This document shows positions 24,361 to 36,407 of a stretch of DNA of 64,000 nucleotides, piece after piece. The stretch is taken from NCBI RefSeq assembly GCF_000372725.1, contig NW_005200469.1, positions 36,493 through 100,492 of the forward strand, read 5' to 3'. The notes below the pieces were generated by a model. The model made no database searches and was not told where the DNA came from. It saw only the letters and a program-made list of their open reading frames with translations. The first letter of the stretch is position 1. Every line of letters begins with the position of its first letter. The position numbers and the translations under genes are program-made. The stretch comes from Emiliania huxleyi CCMP1516 (Eukaryota > Haptophyta > Isochrysidales > Noelaerhabdaceae).

Positions 24361-25253
24361 GGAAGATTCACACACTAGAAGCGGCTGCGCGGGCCCCGCC
24401 CCCAGCTCGGGGGGGGGGGCGGGGCCCTTGCGAAGGAGAAGAGGCCAGAGTTGTACAGCAGCGGACGATGGACGGACTCGGGCCCGGTGCTTCGACGCAG
24501 CACAGACAGTGTGCTTCGTGGTAGCATGAACTCAGAACGGCCCCCCGAGAGCGCCTCTTCGACGCCCACGGGTCCCGGGGGGTCAGAGGGGTTGCGAGAG
24601 GGCCCCGGCTATTTTTTGTTTGAATCCCGGAGGCCGTTAGAACATGACGTTCCACGTGCCCGTCCACACAGCCACGGACAACATGCTAGCCCATGTCGAG
24701 AGAGCTGCCCCCAGGCGACCTTCCGTCCGGCCGGCCTCTTTTTCAGCTGCTCTTTTTGTTCATGGCCGGCCGGCCTCGGACAGAATTAAACCTGGCACTG
24801 GCACTAACATAGGGTGAGAGCCGTAGACTGCATGCAGGATGCAGATTCTCGCGGGCTCTTTGGGCCGCAGCTTGTGAGGGAGGGGGGAGGGGACACAAAC
24901 GCCCTACAAAGTCCCACATGATACAGCAAAGTACGACCCGACGTACAACGTAGCTCCTCTCTCTCCCTAAACGTATAGTGCACACATGCTGGGTCGCGAA
25001 AGTACTGTGTGGGAGGTGCCAGACAGACAAGCAGACAAGCAGCAGACAGCGCTGTGTGCCTGCTTGCTCTCGCTTCAGGGCGAGCGTCATGAATAGTCAA
25101 CAGAGCTCCAGCCCGGAGGGTACCGATGAGGAATGGGCGGGGCCTTCGAGTACAGCATCTTCTCGGCGAGCATCATGAGTAGTCAACAAAGCTCAAGCCC
25201 GGGGAGGTAATCAACTGGGGCCCTTCGAGACTCCCTTTGAGCAGCGCTTGAGA

Positions 25254-28200
25254 TCAGGCCAGACTGGTCGTCGAATACCGCCCCAGCTGCGCCATTAGCG
25301 TGTCCACCTGCTGCGCCAGCGTGCCGGTGCCCGTGATGCCCATGGCCTCATTGCACGCCGCCACGGTCGTGGCAAGGGGCGACGAACCGTCAACCTTGAG
25401 CTGCTCGGCGATGATGTCCACCTTTTGTGCCATCGTGAGTGTTTTTGCATCCGCGTTGCTGATGGGCACACCTTGCGCCACCCTGGCAACCACCGAGTTC
25501 GGTGGCTGATCAGCGCGCTTCTTCTTGTAGCAAACGTAGCCAACGCCGAGGAGGCCCGCAATGACGGCCACCCCTACCACGGCCGCTGCAATAGCGACCA
25601 CAGGAGAGCCGCCGCTTTGAGTAGACGAGCTCTCCTTCTCGACCTCGACCGCAACGGTAGTGTCGACGGATGCCCCCACCACAGCAAGGATAGGTCCCAT
25701 CTGAGCATCGAAGGCATCCAGGCCATTAGCCCCCGAGTACTGTTCGAGGCTGCTCTGGGCCGAGCTGGCTTCCGACTCCGTGACCACCGGGAACTTGGCA
25801 ACGATGATGACGCTTCCGGCGGTGATATCGAGGGTCGAACCGAGAGGCACGAAACTGAAGCCGGCCAACTGGGCAAGCTTCTCCAGGATGGTCCCCCTGG
25901 TGGCGTCGTCAAAGTCGCTCACGTCGCCGCTCGCGGTGAAGGAGGCGACGACCTGGAACGAGCTCGGCTCCCCTGACGATGGCGAGGGCGACGCCGAAGG
26001 TGGCGGCGATGGCGAAGCCGAAGGTGGTGGCGATGGCGAAGCCGACGGCGGTGGCGACGGTGGCGACGGCGGCATCGGCGGCGACGATGGGGAAGGCGGC
26101 GAGGGAGGAGGGGCAATTGGCGGTGTTGGTGGTGACGGCGACGGCGGTGGCGACGGCGGTGGTGGTGATGGCGACGGCGGGGACGGCGGCGACGGCGACG
26201 GCGACGGCGGTGGTGACGAAGGGGGTGGCGATGGCGACGGCGGGGATGGCGGTGGCGGCCGTGGGGGTGGAGACGGCGGCGGCGGGGACGGTGGTAGCGA
26301 TGGAGGGGGTGGTGATGGCGACGGCAAACGTGGGGGAGGTGGTGATGGGGGCGTGGAAGGCGGCATTGCCTCGCATTGTCCATTCGCATACATGCTCCAC
26401 GATGTTGCCATGCCACCCAGTGCCTCATCTTCATTCACCGTGTTTTTGCCTCGGTACTCTAATTTGAACGATAGCTGCACCTCCGAGATCTTTGCAAAGT
26501 CTGCTGCCGTCCACTGTCTTGTAGTCTGAACTCGCCACGTGCCGTACGGCGAGTAAAAGATGTACTTGTCGTCTCTGAGCTCGTCACGGTCTTCGACCTC
26601 GCACGGCACCTTATTAGGAGAACCGATTGCCCATCGCATCGCTCCAAACGATTTGGGTTCGTGTGTAAACGTGACCTCGTCGCCGGCGCTGTTCGTGAAG
26701 ATGGACTCCGGCCCCTTGGTAAGCTCCGCGCTCACGAAGCCATCCGGCGAGTCGGTGGGGAACGGTAGCAGGTACACCCGCAAATCTTCAATCTTTGAGC
26801 CCCAGAAGAAGCCAGGTGGCGCTGGTGGCGGCTTGGGTACCACGAAAGTAGCCGACCCGGTGTTGTGCAGGGACGCAAACTCGGTTGGGTGAGAGGCCGC
26901 AGTGAAGGTGAAAGTTCGCGACGTCGAATGCTTTGGCACCGTGACGTCATCGAGCAGCGTAGAGATCTGGTCGCCTTTTAATTTCTGAAGGGCTTTGCTT
27001 ACATCTAACGCGTCCGAATTGAGACCGAGGGACATGAAATCGCATGCAGCTTCGTCCCCGCCGGGCTGGCTGCAGAACTGAGGCTCGAGGCGGTAGTACC
27101 GAATTTGCGTGAGCAGCCGTTGCGCATTCACCATAAACTGCACCATGGCACGCTGCCTCTGTGCCTCGAGAGTCGCCACTGCAAGCTGGGCATATGCCTT
27201 GCCGTTGTCTGCGCTCCCGTCGCAGGAGTCATCGTCAAGACACGGTGTCTCGCCAATGATCACCCGAGCCTTGTTGAGCTGGTCTCTGTCAACCAGCTGG
27301 TTCACCCGGTCGCTCGCTAGCTTCATCGTTCCGTCGGCAACGATGCGTGCGCCTGCCCATTGACTGTCGGTGATGTCAGGCAAGCGATTGCCTAACGCCG
27401 CCTGCAGCTCCTGCAAGCGAGCGGAACTGGGCACGTCTGGCACGGCTTCGCCCACAGATGCCTCGCCGTTATCCTTGATGTCACTTTCCGTCGTATTCAG
27501 CAAGAGGGTCCAGTCGCTCAGACTCTCCAAGTCCATGAGGGCGCGCTGAAGACCTGTGGAACCAGGCTCGTTCAGGCGCCGCCCAAAGAAACCCCCGATC
27601 CAGTTGAGCACCTTGCCGGCAGCCGCGGTCACCGTCTCAACCACCTTCTTCGCAACCTTGACGACCGCTTTCGCTCCGATCATGACTTCTTCCCACATGT
27701 CTGCGAGCAGTCCAAGGCATGTCTGCGAGGGGCGCACAGACATTGTGAGTACAGTGTGTGAGTACATGCCTATATAGTGCGTCTATTGGTCACCGAGATC
27801 GAATCCCCCTGCACGCGAGTCAGCGCCGCGGGTCCCGGATTGCCTCCACCACCCACAGCCTGGTTGTTGATTGGCCTCGTTCTTGGCGCATTGAGAAAGC
27901 TGTCGGGGTCGGCGTCACACCACTCAAGTTCGCTCGTGCTGCTGCCAAATTCATAGAGTGTCGACCACTCGGCCAGCACAAAGTTGGGGTCGCCCAAGAA
28001 TTTCGGCATGAACTCCTGAAGTGACTTTTGCAGCCTCTCGCAGCCAGCCTCCAGATCTGTACACGGATCGTTCTCGCTACCTGTGATTGCGCGCCACGCA
28101 CACGCAACCTCGGGCCTTTCGAGTATCACGCTCAACTTGTCGCATACGAGGCCGACGGCGATCGAACACGCCTCGCCGGCGAGCTTAGCAGGGTTGAGCA

Positions 28201-31200
28201 GATTGGGAAGGGAGAGCCCACCGCCAACAACCAATCCGAGATCGGCGGTCAGAGCTCCGCTGATGCATGCTGAGTCCTCGTCTCTGGAGATCGCCGCTTC
28301 GGCGAGCAGCCGAGCTCTGAGCATGGCCTCAAGCTCGAGCTTCACGCCGAGAATCTCGAATGTGAGCACCGGGCCCAACTTGACAGTCACGTTCGCGGCA
28401 ACCCCACCTTCCAGCTCGAGCTTCTTGGTCACCTCAGGCTCGCCGTCTGCCCAAACAAGATCGATTGTGGTCCCCTCGGTCGACGAGTGCTGGACGAAAG
28501 CTTCTTCGATGCCAAAGAACTGGTCGAAGCTGAACTCCGCGTTGAACGCCTGAGACGTTTCGACGTCGATTGCAATCGTTGCCGTCGCCTGAAGCTTCAC
28601 GAGTACTGGGATGGGCATTGGTCCCGCCATGAGCACCTTTTGCAGTAAGATGTACGGATCGCAGGCCCCCTCCTTCCCCATATCTTCGACTGGGCACACG
28701 TTCCTCCCATCGTTGAGAATGAGCGTCTTCTCGACGTGTGCCCGGGTCGCCGAGCTGGACTTCAAGGTCGCGCGGAGGCCGAGAGCGATGCCCGCCTCGC
28801 TCAGCTCGCCACGATACACCCCATGCGTCACATCCGCGGTGATAGCCACTCCAAACTTTGGCGTGACGTGGCCCTCAAGCTCGAGCAGGACTCCTGAGCT
28901 GACAGCAATGCCAAGCTCCGATAGTGCAACGTCGCTGTCAGTGGAGGCCTCGGCGTCGTACTTGAGAGCGACATTGATGCCAAAGGGACGTTCCACGTCG
29001 AGGCATGAACCCCCACCGATGCGGATGACGCAAGGTGAGCTGGGATCGATACATTCTGGCAGCCCTTGAAAACACGACTTGGGCTCGCATTCGTAGGCGT
29101 CTTTGTCAGCCTCCTCGTCGGCCAGGTCATTCCGCAGAGCGCCGCAGCCTTCCGGCAAGTCATACTCTTCGCGAAGGCACTCGAGGTAATCCTCGACGAC
29201 GTTCCCCAGCCACTCGAAGGCGGCAGGAACACAGCTGTCAATCACCTTGCCGGCGAGGCTCGCTCCCGCCTGAAGCGACCCGAAGAGCCCCGCGCTGGCG
29301 CTCACCTCCTGCGTGGCCTGCTGCTCGACGGCGAGGCCATTTGTCCGAATCCAGTCGTCGATGATTGATTGCGTGCTCTCCAGGAACATGCGCATCGGTG
29401 GGTTGCAGGTCTGATCTCCAGTATCGTCTGAGCACAAGTGTCTCCAGCGCTCGTAAACATCGAACGACTTCGACGTTTCCGCACACACAGAAGCCGCAGC
29501 GCACGAGCGCACGGAGGCGAGGAAGACCTCGGAGCTTGTCGCCCAGTGCACTAGCCCCAAATCGGCGAGAAGGCCGACAAGCTCGTTGAGGCTAATTCGA
29601 TCGTCGCGGTTGATATCGAAGCCGGGGCCGTCCGCCTCGAACCTTTTCTCGATGTCGTCGAGTCGCGCCTCTACGCTCGCAAAACGTGCGAGCATGGTCG
29701 CGTTCAACGTGGTAATGCGGGCATCGGTTTCATCTCGCATGTCTTGAATATCCTGGATCAGCGATGAATTGACATACGCAAGGCGATCGTTGATATACTC
29801 GACGGCGCTGATCGTGCTCACATTCAGCGTGCTCACGCGCGCATCGAGGCCGTCCATCCGTACGTTGGCCAGGTCCACGCGCTGCCCGAGGGCTGCCGTC
29901 GTGTCGACTAGCTCTTCCTTCAGGTAAAGCATAAAGCCGCGGTCCTGCAGCTGCTCAGCATGCAGTTCGAGGATAGATGTTTCTGCCTCGGTAATGCGAT
30001 CGGCATTTTTCTGAATCTCGTCGTCCAGCTTCTGGATCTCGTTGTCGAGGTCACGCCGCAGTTGCTGCATCTCTTCGCGGATCTCGTTGCCGAGGTTGGC
30101 CTGTCCAATCTTTCCGATCCAGCCAGCTTGATTCGATTCGTACGCGCTGATCAGCCCCTCGTCTGCTTCGAGTGCGCCCTGGTATACCTCGTAGCTGAGG
30201 GTGGCGACGGTGTCTGGGCTCAGGCCGAAGAGGCGGTGGCCACGCTGCAGGGCCTCAAGCCCGGCACACGCGCTGGCAGAGATGCCTGCCTGGAGAGGGA
30301 TACCGCTCCCGCCGTGAGTCGAGATGAAGTTGCATGCGAGAAACATGTCCCCAATCTTGGTATCGCTGTTCTTGAGCACGGCCATCCGAGCGCTGTAGTC
30401 GAGCCACTGCAGATGAAATGTGCAAACGTCGACAGCGTCGAAGGCGTTCGGCAAGTCGCACTGTGGCACGTTGCACGCGGTGTGGCATTTGCACAGGGTC
30501 GGACCCATCCACCACCTCTCGTCGTCGTTGGCGCATTCAAACTGCATTGTATACGTGCACCCTGGGGCGCACGCGGGCGGCGCAGGCGGCGGCGACATCG
30601 GAGGTGGCGGGGGTAGCGGCGGCAGCGAAGGCGGAGGTGGCGAGGGGGAAGCTGCTGGCAGGCACTTGCCGCCCTCGTCGTACACGCGCGCGCCACAGTC
30701 GGTGCAGTCGGTGCCGCAGACGCATCGTTTTGGTCTGTTCGCCAGTCCCGTACCAGAGTCCGCGCCGTCCTCGCAGAAGTCGTTTTTGCCCGCGGAGGCG
30801 CCATCGTCGTAGGTGCAAGTGTCGTCACAGATTGCGACTGCCGCTGGCGGCGTACGAGGAGGCGGCGAGGGTGGCGGCGCCGAGGGCGGCGCCGAGGGTG
30901 GAGGCGGTGAGGGCGGGGGCGACGGGGGCGGCGGCGATGGCGGCGGGTTCGTTGGTGGCGGCGGGCTGGGGCTGACTGGGTCGGCCAAGATTCTGAACCC
31001 GACGCTGGCCGAGCAGTAGCTCTGCGAGCCAGTCCGGCAGCAGTAGTCGCCACAGTTAGTTAAAATATTTCCGTCATCGCAGCTTCTGATTCGTGTGTAG
31101 TAACTTGGGCACTTGTCACCAAAGCAGTCCGTGTCGCAATAGCATCCTTGATAATCCTCCGCGTCACTGCATTTAAGCATGAACGTGATGGAGTCGGCGT

Positions 31201-32512
31201 CTCTTGTGGCTGTCTGCGAGTCCAAGTACAACGGATTGGCGTCAGAACCACACTCGAACGAGTATTGACCAGTATTGATGGAGTTGGTGCAACGTATGTA
31301 GTTGGTGTTGTCGTTGCCAACACGGTAGAGCAGCTGGACTTCGTTGTCTCTTGGGTTCCGCGAAAAGTAGTCCACAATCAGCCTTTGGTTCGTCATTGGC
31401 ACGCCTCGGTTTCGGTTCAAATCCGAGCAGCTCTTGATGTCAACAGAAAAGCCTTGATATATCAGACCGTAGCTGACATCAGCCTCGCACAGCACGCGCG
31501 ACGGCGGCGGCGGCGGCGGCGGTGGGTATGGCGGCAGGGACGGCGGCGGGGTTGGCGGGGCCGGCGGCGGCGACGGTGGGGATGAGGGCGACGGAGGCGG
31601 CGACGGAGGCGCAAGCAGCGAGAACGAGACGTCGTCCAGCGCTATGTCCGACCTGTAGTCCGATCCCGTCAATCCATTGAAGCGCACCTGTGTCGTTGAG
31701 GCGGGCAGCACGACGGCAGCGTCGAGCCAGCCGTTCAGAGCGCTATTGCCCTGGTCTCCGGTCGCGCTCCAGAGCGTCGACCAGCCGTTCACGTCGTTGC
31801 AGGCCTCGACAGAGAGGGTGCCCATGTCTGAGCCTCGCATGTGGTAGAAGAAGGAGAGGGTGGCGTCCTGCTGGAGCGAGAAGCGCGGGCTCTCGAGCCG
31901 GTGCAGCTCGTTGGGGCGGCTAGAGGCCTCGGTGTAGATGTAGGAGCCCGAGCCGGTGGTGTGGTCGCCGCTCGGGCCTGTGCCTGACGATGGAGTGCTG
32001 CCGCTCGTGCTAGTCCAGTTGTAGCCGTTCGGTGCGGTGTCGACCCAGCCGCACTTGTCCGATTCGAAGCGGCAGTCGATCAACTCCGCGATGGGAGGTG
32101 GCGGAGCCAGAGGCGGCAGCGGCGGGGGTCTTGGCGGCGATTGTGGGTTGGGTGGTGGCGACGGTGGCGGCGGCATGAGGGGTGACGGTGGCGCAGCAAA
32201 GCATTGGCCGCACTCAGTACACACCTCGGAGGCTGTGAGGCCGTCGCTAGAATCGGTCGTGCAGAATTGAGAGTTTTCAGGCGGAATCCAGTCCGAGGCG
32301 TACGTGACGCAACCGCCGTAGCCGGCATCCCAGGCTGAGCGGTCACCTTGGCATGGCTGCGACGGGTTTGGCGAAGGCTCCGGTGACGGCCCTTCGGCAA
32401 GCGCACGACGGCTTGGCGCCGCGGCCGCGAGGTTCTCGGCAAGAATCTGCAGGAGAAGCACCCGCAGCATTCCTGCGAGCCTGCGCAAGGCGAGACAATG
32501 GTCAATGGTCAA
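25254..32512 (-). CDS. Giant cell-surface protein: signal peptide, MAM, EF-hand, Pro-rich stalk, TM
   Basis: Exons 32512-27844 and 27769-25254, joined by a 74-bp GC-AG intron, keep frame and give 2,394 residues. In order: a signal peptide (MLRVLLLQILAENLAAAAPS); a Cys-rich module ending VCTECGQCF; SPPP linkers; a MAM domain (~145-300: DCRFESDKCGWVDTAP.., LHRLESPRFSLQ, YRSDIALDDVSFSLL); a second Cys-rich module; a coiled coil (~800-860); an EF-hand loop (~965, DINRDDRISLNEL); a large globular region; a long Pro/Ser stalk (~2020-2150); a transmembrane helix (~2285, VVAIAAAVVGVAVIAGLLGV) stopped by KKKRAD; and an ~80-residue cytosolic tail. The signal peptide is only in exon 1 and the helix only in exon 2, which supports a single gene. 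It resembles pherophorin-type extracellular-matrix or adhesion proteins. Confidence 0.75.
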
Positions 32513-32823
32513 AGGGCTTACTATCAGCGTAGGGAAGCGACAGCACGGAATAGCTAGACGGCGAATGAGTACTGGCAGCGCACCGCGCAGCTCGTGCCGT
32601 GCTCCTCAAGGTCTTGATTCTGTGAGGGCGAGTGGTCGGCGTCGGCGAGGTTTTGCCAAAACGTCAGAGAGATAGGAATCCAAGGAGGGGGTCGTGTGAT
32701 GAGGTCCTCGCGAGTGGAGTGTTGTGTGGCTCGCGGGTGGCTCGCAGGCGGGGCAGACCAGAAGTAGCGAAGAGGGCGCCGCGACCGACGAAGACCAACT
32801 GGGCAAGGAGCGACGGCGTGACA

Positions 32824-32940
32824 CCGATGAGGGCGTATCACTTGATGCAGAGGGCGGCGTTTTCCGATGAGGGCGTATCACTTGATGCGGAGGGCGTTTT
32901 CCGATGAGGGCGTATCACTTGATGTGGAGGGCGTTTCCTG
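32824..32940. repeat. Tandem triplication around GATGAGGGCGTATCACTTGA
   Basis: Three direct units of about 40 bp: GATGAGGGCGTATCACTTGA, then TG(C/T).GAGGGCG..TTTCC.. The third is slightly diverged. Confidence 0.9.
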
Positions 32941-33073
32941 CGCGATCGTTTGCTCGGATACCCGTGTTTACTTTATGGCCCCTTCCCTGCGAACGCGCAC
33001 CCCCCCAGGGCTAGGGCTCTCTTGCCCGCAACCCGATACCGATCATCTGGCTCGGTGGGTGCACTTCTTACGA

Positions 33074-33135
33074 GTAGCTCCCCGGCCCTGGATGTGCGGC
33101 TGATGACTGTGCACTCCAAGTGCTCCGAGTTTTTC
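33074..33135. repeat. Dispersed promoter-region repeat, copy 1
   Basis: GCTCCCCGGCCCTGGATGTG, then CGGCTGATGACTG and CACTCCAAGTGCTCC, matches 38167-38222 in the same orientation. Both copies lie within about 250 bp of a start codon. Confidence 0.75.
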
Positions 33136-33317
33136 GCTGAGATATCCCACCATGCAGAGCGCATCTCTCTCTCTCTTCTCTCTCTGTTGTGCGAGGCGTG
33201 AACGGCGCCATTCGCTCTCACCTTGGCAACCCTGTCTGCACGTCTGTTTGGTATTGCTAAAATACCGCTCTCCAGGAAGAGGGAGGGAATTGCGAGATCG
33301 CGGCCGGTACCTCTTCA

Positions 33318-33608
33318 ATGGAGATGAGCCTCGAAGCGCAGGTGCGGCGCGTCGTGGCGCGGTACGCGCTAGACGAAGGCCGCCTGAGGATGCTCGTGGA
33401 GGAGCAAGGGGCGAGCTTCAGCGCCACAGTGGCCAGCGTGGTCGTCGACAAGCTTTGCGGCTTCATCGCGGCCGCCAAAGGCGTGAGCGGCACGGCGCAC
33501 TACGCACTGCAAGCGACTGCAGCGGTCTCGGCTCAGGAGGCACGCGCCAACCTCAAGACTCTCGAGAAAAACTTGAAGAAACAGGTACAGAGGCGGCGGT
33601 GGAGTTGA
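33318..33608 (+). CDS. Small helical protein of unknown function
   Basis: 96 residues starting MEMSLEAQVRRVVARYALDE. It looks helical throughout (LRMLVEEQGASFSATVASVV, LCGFIAAAKGV, QEARANLKTLEKNLKKQ). A good GT donor follows KNLKKQ, so the last seven residues may be intron read-through and the gene may continue. No family recognised. Confidence 0.4.
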   Translation: MEMSLEAQVRRVVARYALDEGRLRMLVEEQGASFSATVASVVVDKLCGFIAAAKGVSGTAHYALQATAAVSAQEARANLKTLEKNLKKQVQRRRWS

Positions 33609-33812
33609 GGTATGCGCGCGACCCCGCGGCACCCCGCCCGCGGGCGCCGCGTCGCGAGAGGCCGCGTGGTAGTACGTGAAAATATCGGCACATACATGGT
33701 TGAATTAATTTGTCCATACGTCAAGAAAAAGCGCGCGCGCGGACCCTTTCTCCGCTCCTGGCCGCCGTCCTCCCTTTTCACCTATTCTCGGATGAGTTCC
33801 TTCGCTGAGACG

Positions 33813-34121
33813 TCAGATCACACGTGACCACACGGGGCGCGGGGCGAGCCACATCATCACTGGCTCGCGGCAGTAAGGACACTCTCGCATCAGCTCGGAG
33901 CATGGACCGCACACGCACAAGTGGCTGCACGGCACCGCGAGAAGAGATTTTGGCCGCTCGAAGCATATGATGCACGATGTCTCTCCCCCAGGGTGGACTC
34001 TCTTGAATTCTTGACTTCGCACCTCACCTTCTTCGCCTTCTTCCTGCAGAATTTTGTGCGCTTCATCTCCTAGTAGAGGTCCGTTTGAGCACTTGAGCAC
34101 TGGATAGGAACGATTCCGCAA
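33813..34121 (-). CDS. C3HC4 RING-finger tail (E3 ligase-like)
   Basis: The last ~60 residues form a compact C-terminal RING: GGETSCIICFERPKSLLAVPCSHLCVCGPCSELMRECPYCREPV. This gives C-x2-C, C-x-H-x-C-x2-C and C-P-x-C in order, with the spacing of the MGRN/CBL-like or IAP-type C-terminal RINGs. Upstream, an acidic stretch (LQEEGEEGEVRSQEFKRVHP) joins it to RNRSYPVLKCS, which lies in a dispersed repeat, so the N-terminal part is doubtful and earlier exons may exist. It is closely related to the RING coded at 18200-18360. It would act in ubiquitin transfer by family. Confidence 0.55.
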   Translation of the reverse strand: MRNRSYPVLKCSNGPLLGDEAHKILQEEGEEGEVRSQEFKRVHPGGETSCIICFERPKSLLAVPCSHLCVCGPCSELMRECPYCREPVMMWLAPRPVWSRVI

Positions 34122-34125
34122 AGGA
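34080..34125. repeat. Sequence shared in inverted orientation with 11766-11800
   Basis: The complement reads GCGGAATCG..CCTATCCAG, then TGCTCAAGTGCTCAA, and matches the plus strand near 11766-11800 almost perfectly, including the doubled AGTGCTCAA. Confidence 0.75.
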
Positions 34126-34587
34126 GGCGGACTCGCTCGACGAGTTCGAGGCGGCCGCGCGTGCGGAGAAGGCGCGGCGCGAGGCGGAGGGCGTGGGCGA
34201 CAAGCACCAGACGCGGCAGCCGCGCGTGGTGCCGGTGGTGAAGGCGGGCGACCGACTCGAGCAGCTGTGCCACTACGCGGTGGGCGAGGGCGAGGAGGAG
34301 GGTGAGAGCGCGGGGTGGATGTGGTGCTCTTGCACCGTGCTGTCCGTCACCCAGGTGCCCAAGGGCCCGCGGAGCTTCTACAAGGACGGCGAGGCGGCGA
34401 GCGTACGGTGGGACGCCAACGACCGCGTCTCGCCGGCCGAGCCCGAGTCGGACGGCTTGATCGAGCTCAAGAAGGGCAAGTTCAACGCGGACTGCGATGG
34501 CGCGTGGCGGCTGGACCTGGATGCGCCGCCGCCGGCGGCGGCGGAGGAGGACGAGGAGATGGAGGTGGAGGTGGAGGTGGAGGCGGA

Positions 34588-34620
<33 letters not shown>

Positions 34621-34747
34621 GAGGCAGCGCGGGGCGCCGAAGAAGCGCGGGGCGCCGAAGAAGCGCGGGGCAACCGCAGCAGGCGTGGCGGCTGATGAGG
34701 CGGCGCCACAGGCGCGCGAGGCGCGCCCACGGCGCAATGCACGTTGA
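34109..34747 (+). CDS. Unknown protein with basic, Ala-rich tail
   Basis: The frame reads NDSAKEADSLDEFEAAARAEKARREAEG, then a globular stretch (DRLEQLCHYAVGEGEEEG, GWMWCSCTVLSVTQV, SFYKDGEAASVRWDANDRVSP, LIELKKGKFNADCDGAWRLDLD). It ends in acidic Glu/Val repeats, poly-Ala and a basic AT-hook-like tail (RGAPKKRGAPKKRGA). A TAG acceptor sits just before the start given, so an upstream exon is likely. The AWRLDLD-type motif recalls accessory regions of algal transposon proteins, but this is a weak impression and no function is assigned. Confidence 0.45.
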
Positions 34748-36407
34748 CTCTGCGGCACACACATGCAGTGGACAGCGAACACATAGGGTGATGCGATACG
34801 GCGGTAGATGGCCGAGGATGCAGACGGACCGTGGTATGTGTGTTGTGTACTTTATATGCTCATATTCCGCGTTACCACAAAACGGAGGGGATATGATCCG
34901 CTAAAGCAGCAGGCACACACACGCCAAGCGCGTGAGTTGTCGCTCGGGTTGCCTTAACTAGATAAGATTCCCATATTCATTAATAGCGGCTAGTTTGTCA
35001 CATCACGTGGATCGATGACCCGGAATATGCCGCAAGACACGGCGCTTTCAATGAAGCAACTCATATCTTGGACGCATCCCTCGACGCGAAGAGCCATGCA
35101 GTCACCCGAATTGCTTGGGCCTCTCCTGCAAGTAAACGAAACATTCTTGGAGCTTCCCCAGCCGCTTGTGGCCGCATCTCATCCGTGGCGACGCGCTGTT
35201 CCACCGAGCCGTACTCGGCCGCGCCGCCGCGTCGAGGCACGGGTCCCCAACCAAGCAGCGACGCCGAAGCGTCGACCGATAGAGCGCCACACCCAGCAGT
35301 ATGGGCGTCGACCGCTCTCTCGAGCGGCCGCGTGGCAGTGCGTGGCGCGGGCGTCACAGGCGGCAAGCGTGGAGCCGCTGGAAGAGCCGGTGCGAGCCGT
35401 GGACGGCAGCCGCTCCCCACGTCGCCGAGAGAGGCTGCGGGGGAGAGGGTCCAGGAGGCCACAGGAGGCGCCGGGAGGATCGGGAGGCGCTAAAAAGTGG
35501 CCCGGGCGCCTCGTGCCACCCGTCTGGTGGGGCCAGGTGGGCTCAGGAATTAATCCAGGATTTTAAGGTGATCCACTACACCTGACCGAGAATTGGATGG
35601 CGAGATCGCGGCGAGATCGACCACAGTCGGCCCAGGTCGGCGCCATGCACTGGCGGGCTGCACAGCGCGCTAGATTACGCGGAGGACGTGCGCTTACCAC
35701 CGGGTGGGATTACCAGGCTCGCCTGGGCTCGCTGAGGGTCGATCGCGGCGCGACCCGTTTTCGGCTGTTTTCCTCGCGAATCTGGGGTGCGCGCCGGGAG
35801 CTGCAGCGCCAGCGTTTCGCGGACCTGTGCAGCCTCCGGGCACTGGGAACTTCTCCCAGGCTCGGGCAATGCGGACATGTGCCAGCGGGGGCGCGGAGGT
35901 GGTTTACATGCGGATGCGGCACGATCTTCGAGCCGAACCGACGATACAGGAGGCTCCAGAGGCGCCGTAATCGACAGTTGGCCGTCACCCAACTCCTCGC
36001 CCGCCGTGACTGTGGGTGTCTCCTGATTGCCCACGCTCGTGGTGGAGCTCGGGGTACCACTTTGGGCCACGGGACAAGCCCTGGGGAGTCACTGTAGCTC
36101 GCGCGGGGCTGAGAAGCCCCCATTCCCGCGAAAAATCGAGATTTGGCGAGATATAGGGGGCGGTTCTCATTATTTTCGGTGGCCCCAAAGCTACCCAATC
36201 ACTCGCCCACCTCCCCTGAGCAGTCTAGTCCAAAAAAAACCGCGCCCCGATCAAGTTACGTTTTCAGTGTTTGCCCCTAGCCATGTTCCTGCCCGGCCCG
36301 AAAAAACCCATGTACGCGACACGAGCGCTAACCAGCGGGCGGCGCGCTCCGTCAGCTTTTCGCACTAGAACAGGTGTGGGCCTGCGGCAGCGCCCAGCGC
36401 GATGCGT
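34748..36407. other. Long stretch without a supported gene
   Basis: Several open frames of 100-180 residues exist on both strands around 35000-35570 and 35600-36100. They overlap each other, lack family motifs and look like GC-rich shadows. A degenerate element cannot be excluded. Confidence 0.4.

Larger units (their letters stand above)
23906..25253. other. Intergenic region with hairpin and dispersed repeat
   Basis: No gene recognised. Includes the perfect hairpin at 24156-24194 and the dispersed repeat at 24316-24360. Near 25090 and 25175 a short block (CATGA.TAGTCAACA.AGCTC.AGCCCGG) is duplicated about 85 bp apart. Confidence 0.45.
32513..33317. other. Divergent intergenic region
   Basis: Between the start of the giant surface-protein gene and the small plus-strand gene. 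It contains the triplicated unit at 32824-32940 and one copy of a dispersed repeat at 33074-33135. No gene seen. Confidence 0.45.

Noticed and set aside
35015-36097. Several overlapping 130-180 residue frames on both strands
   Set aside because: Neither strand shows motifs, and the frames overlap; composition alone does not support a gene.
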